In this document: one piece after another, positions 22,412 through 23,105 of the stretch
Numbering within the stretch: the stretch's first letter is position 1
How the letters are laid out: every line of letters starts with the position of its first letter
NCBI GenBank assembly: GCA_905215575.1
Contig: CAJMQV010000017.1
Location: 1 to 23,105, forward strand
Reading direction: 5' to 3'
Source: an uncultured bacterium
GTDB lineage: Bacteria; Bacteroidota; Bacteroidia; Bacteroidales; Bacteroidaceae
DNA: 23,105 nucleotides
Notes under the pieces: generated by a model
Database searches by the model: none
Told to the model about the DNA's origin: nothing
Seen by the model: only the letters and a program-made list of their open reading frames with translations
Made by a program: the position numbers and the translations under genes

Positions 22412-22416
22412 CATTG

Positions 22417-22448
22417 CAAAGGTAGTGACTGTTTGCCTACACAGCAAA
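22417..22448 (-). promoter_or_regulatory. Promoter of candidate small RNA 2
   Basis: On the minus strand TTTG (22445-22448), 20 nt, then TACCTTTG (22417-22424): both boxes match the Bacteroidetes consensus exactly. Predicted transcription start near 22411. It is the strongest evidence that this gene-free interval is transcribed. Confidence 0.82.
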
Positions 22449-22484
22449 TATTTATTCAGTTTTTATGCAAAAAAAAGCCTTTTC

Positions 22485-22498
22485 TTGATTTATATCAA
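22485..22498. promoter_or_regulatory. Perfect FNR-type palindrome upstream of small RNA 2
   Basis: TTGATTTATATCAA matches TTGAT-N4-ATCAA at all fixed positions and is the reverse complement of the site at 20459-20472. Its centre is 67.5 bp upstream of the -7 box, the same distance as at small RNA 1. ATCAAGAAA and CATAAAA blocks next to it (read on the minus strand) are also shared by the two regions. Confidence 0.65.
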
Positions 22499-22738
22499 TT
22501 TTAAACAGGGAGAGGCCCTCTGGAATGGGATTTTTTGTGCTTTTCCAATCGGTTTCTGCCAAAGATTTTCACGAGGACGACGAAGTGAAAATAAAGAGAA
22601 GGACAGATTTTAATCCTCCAAATTTTTGTTCATAAATTTTACGTAATTGGATCTTCGCCGCTTTTTTTTGTGCATTTATGGCGCTCTACCCGATAAATAT
22701 CCGTATTTTTATGCTCAAAATATAAGTATATAGCTATT

Positions 22739-23105
22739 ATGGCAAAGGAAAAGACGGTGTACGTTTGTGAAAATTGCGGGCAGGAGTCCCCCAAGTGGGT
22801 GGGAAAGTGTCCTTCGTGCGGTGCCTGGAACACATTTAAGGAGTTTCGGGTGCGAAAAGAGTCGTCGGCTGCGCTGGCTGCCGGTTCCTATGGAGGATTT
22901 TCGGCTCTTCCGGCATCCGGCAGTGTACGTGTGCGCCCGTTGGCGGTCGGTGAGATTGATTCCTGTGCGGAGCCTCGTCTGGATATGGGCGACGGGGAGC
23001 TGAACCGGGTATTAGGAGGCGGTTTGGTTCCGGGATCGTTGGTCCTGTTGGGCGGTGAGCCGGGTATCGGAAAATCCACGCTGGTGCTTCAGACCGTGTT
23101 GCGCA
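22739..23105 (+). CDS. radA: DNA repair protein RadA (5' part, cut by the window end)
   Basis: The first 122 residues are present. The N-terminal zinc finger has C10, C13, C24 and C27 (CENCG, then CPSCGAWN). A variable linker follows. Then the RecA-like domain begins with ELNRVLGGGLVPGS, followed by Walker A GEPGIGKST. RadA/Sms is a DnaB-type hexameric helicase that promotes branch migration in recombination repair. The start ATG at 22739 is preceded by an AT-rich leader. No exact TAnnTTTG promoter is seen in the 240 bp upstream; TATTTTTA at about 22703 is the nearest. The frame is open to the end of the window, so the rest of the gene lies beyond. Confidence 0.97.
   Translation, partial: MAKEKTVYVCENCGQESPKWVGKCPSCGAWNTFKEFRVRKESSAALAAGSYGGFSALPASGSVRVRPLAVGEIDSCAEPRLDMGDGELNRVLGGGLVPGSLVLLGGEPGIGKSTLVLQTVLR

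Noticed and set aside
22389..22613. 74-codon open frame on the plus strand
   Set aside because: It runs antisense through the small RNA 2 promoter and FNR box and shows no protein-like features.
1..23105. CRISPR arrays, tRNA or rRNA genes, insertion sequences, prophage or integrase genes
   Set aside because: I looked for tandem spaced repeats, cloverleaf-like segments, terminal inverted repeats around transposase-like frames and phage-type genes, and found none that hold up.

Overview
The window looks like chromosomal DNA of a gut Bacteroidales bacterium, probably Bacteroides or Phocaeicola. Candidate promoters have the Bacteroidetes form (TTTG, about 20 bp, then TAnnTTTG) rather than -35/-10 boxes. 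Most start codons follow AT-rich leaders without a Shine-Dalgarno site. The proteins are of typical Bacteroidales types: an M13 peptidase with signal peptide, DUF3810, DUF4435, and an acetyl-CoA-type MetA. No tRNA, rRNA, insertion sequence, integrase or CRISPR array is visible. The content is mostly housekeeping.

Layout. (1) 1-2060, minus strand: an ABC-type ATPase followed by a DUF4435/TOPRIM protein, the same two-part architecture and order as PARIS (AriA-AriB) phage-defence pairs. A 17-bp hairpin closes the unit. (2) 2401-6008, plus strand: a sugar-phosphate-type nucleotidyltransferase with its own terminator, then an MscS channel and the peroxiredoxin Bcp. (3) 6041-10031, minus strand: an ABC-F ATPase followed 10 nt later by an M13 metallopeptidase. 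(4) 10264-12182, plus strand: a calcineurin-like (LpxH-like) phosphoesterase overlapping a GT-B glycosyltransferase by 4 nt, probably envelope glycolipid work. (5) 12607-13788, minus strand: an iron alcohol dehydrogenase. (6) 13968-17756, plus strand: metA, a U32 (RlhA-like) protein and a membrane lipoprotein with a zinc ribbon, all overlapping. (7) 17770-20099, minus strand: DUF3810 membrane metalloprotease-like protein, a TlpA-like lipoprotein and a LuxR-type regulator with a degenerate receiver, forming a tight operon. (8) 20100-22738: an NCS2 xanthine/uracil-type permease flanked by two large non-coding intervals. (9) 22739 to the end: the start of radA.

The most striking signal is in region 8. 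Each non-coding interval beside the permease carries, on the minus strand, a promoter-to-terminator unit of about 250-310 nt with no convincing gene. The two units are related. Both start with the same 16 nt around the promoter edge. Both place a GUGA-capped hairpin of different stem sequence (compensatory changes) about 46 nt downstream, followed by AGATTGTT and TTTAAGGGT blocks and a TTATGAC block able to pair back to the 5' end. Both have a perfect FNR-type palindrome (TTGAT-N4-ATCAA) centred exactly 67.5 bp upstream of the -7 box. I read them as paralogous small RNAs under Crp/Fnr-family control. This is inference from sequence only, and they may correspond to an existing Rfam Bacteroidales family that I cannot search.
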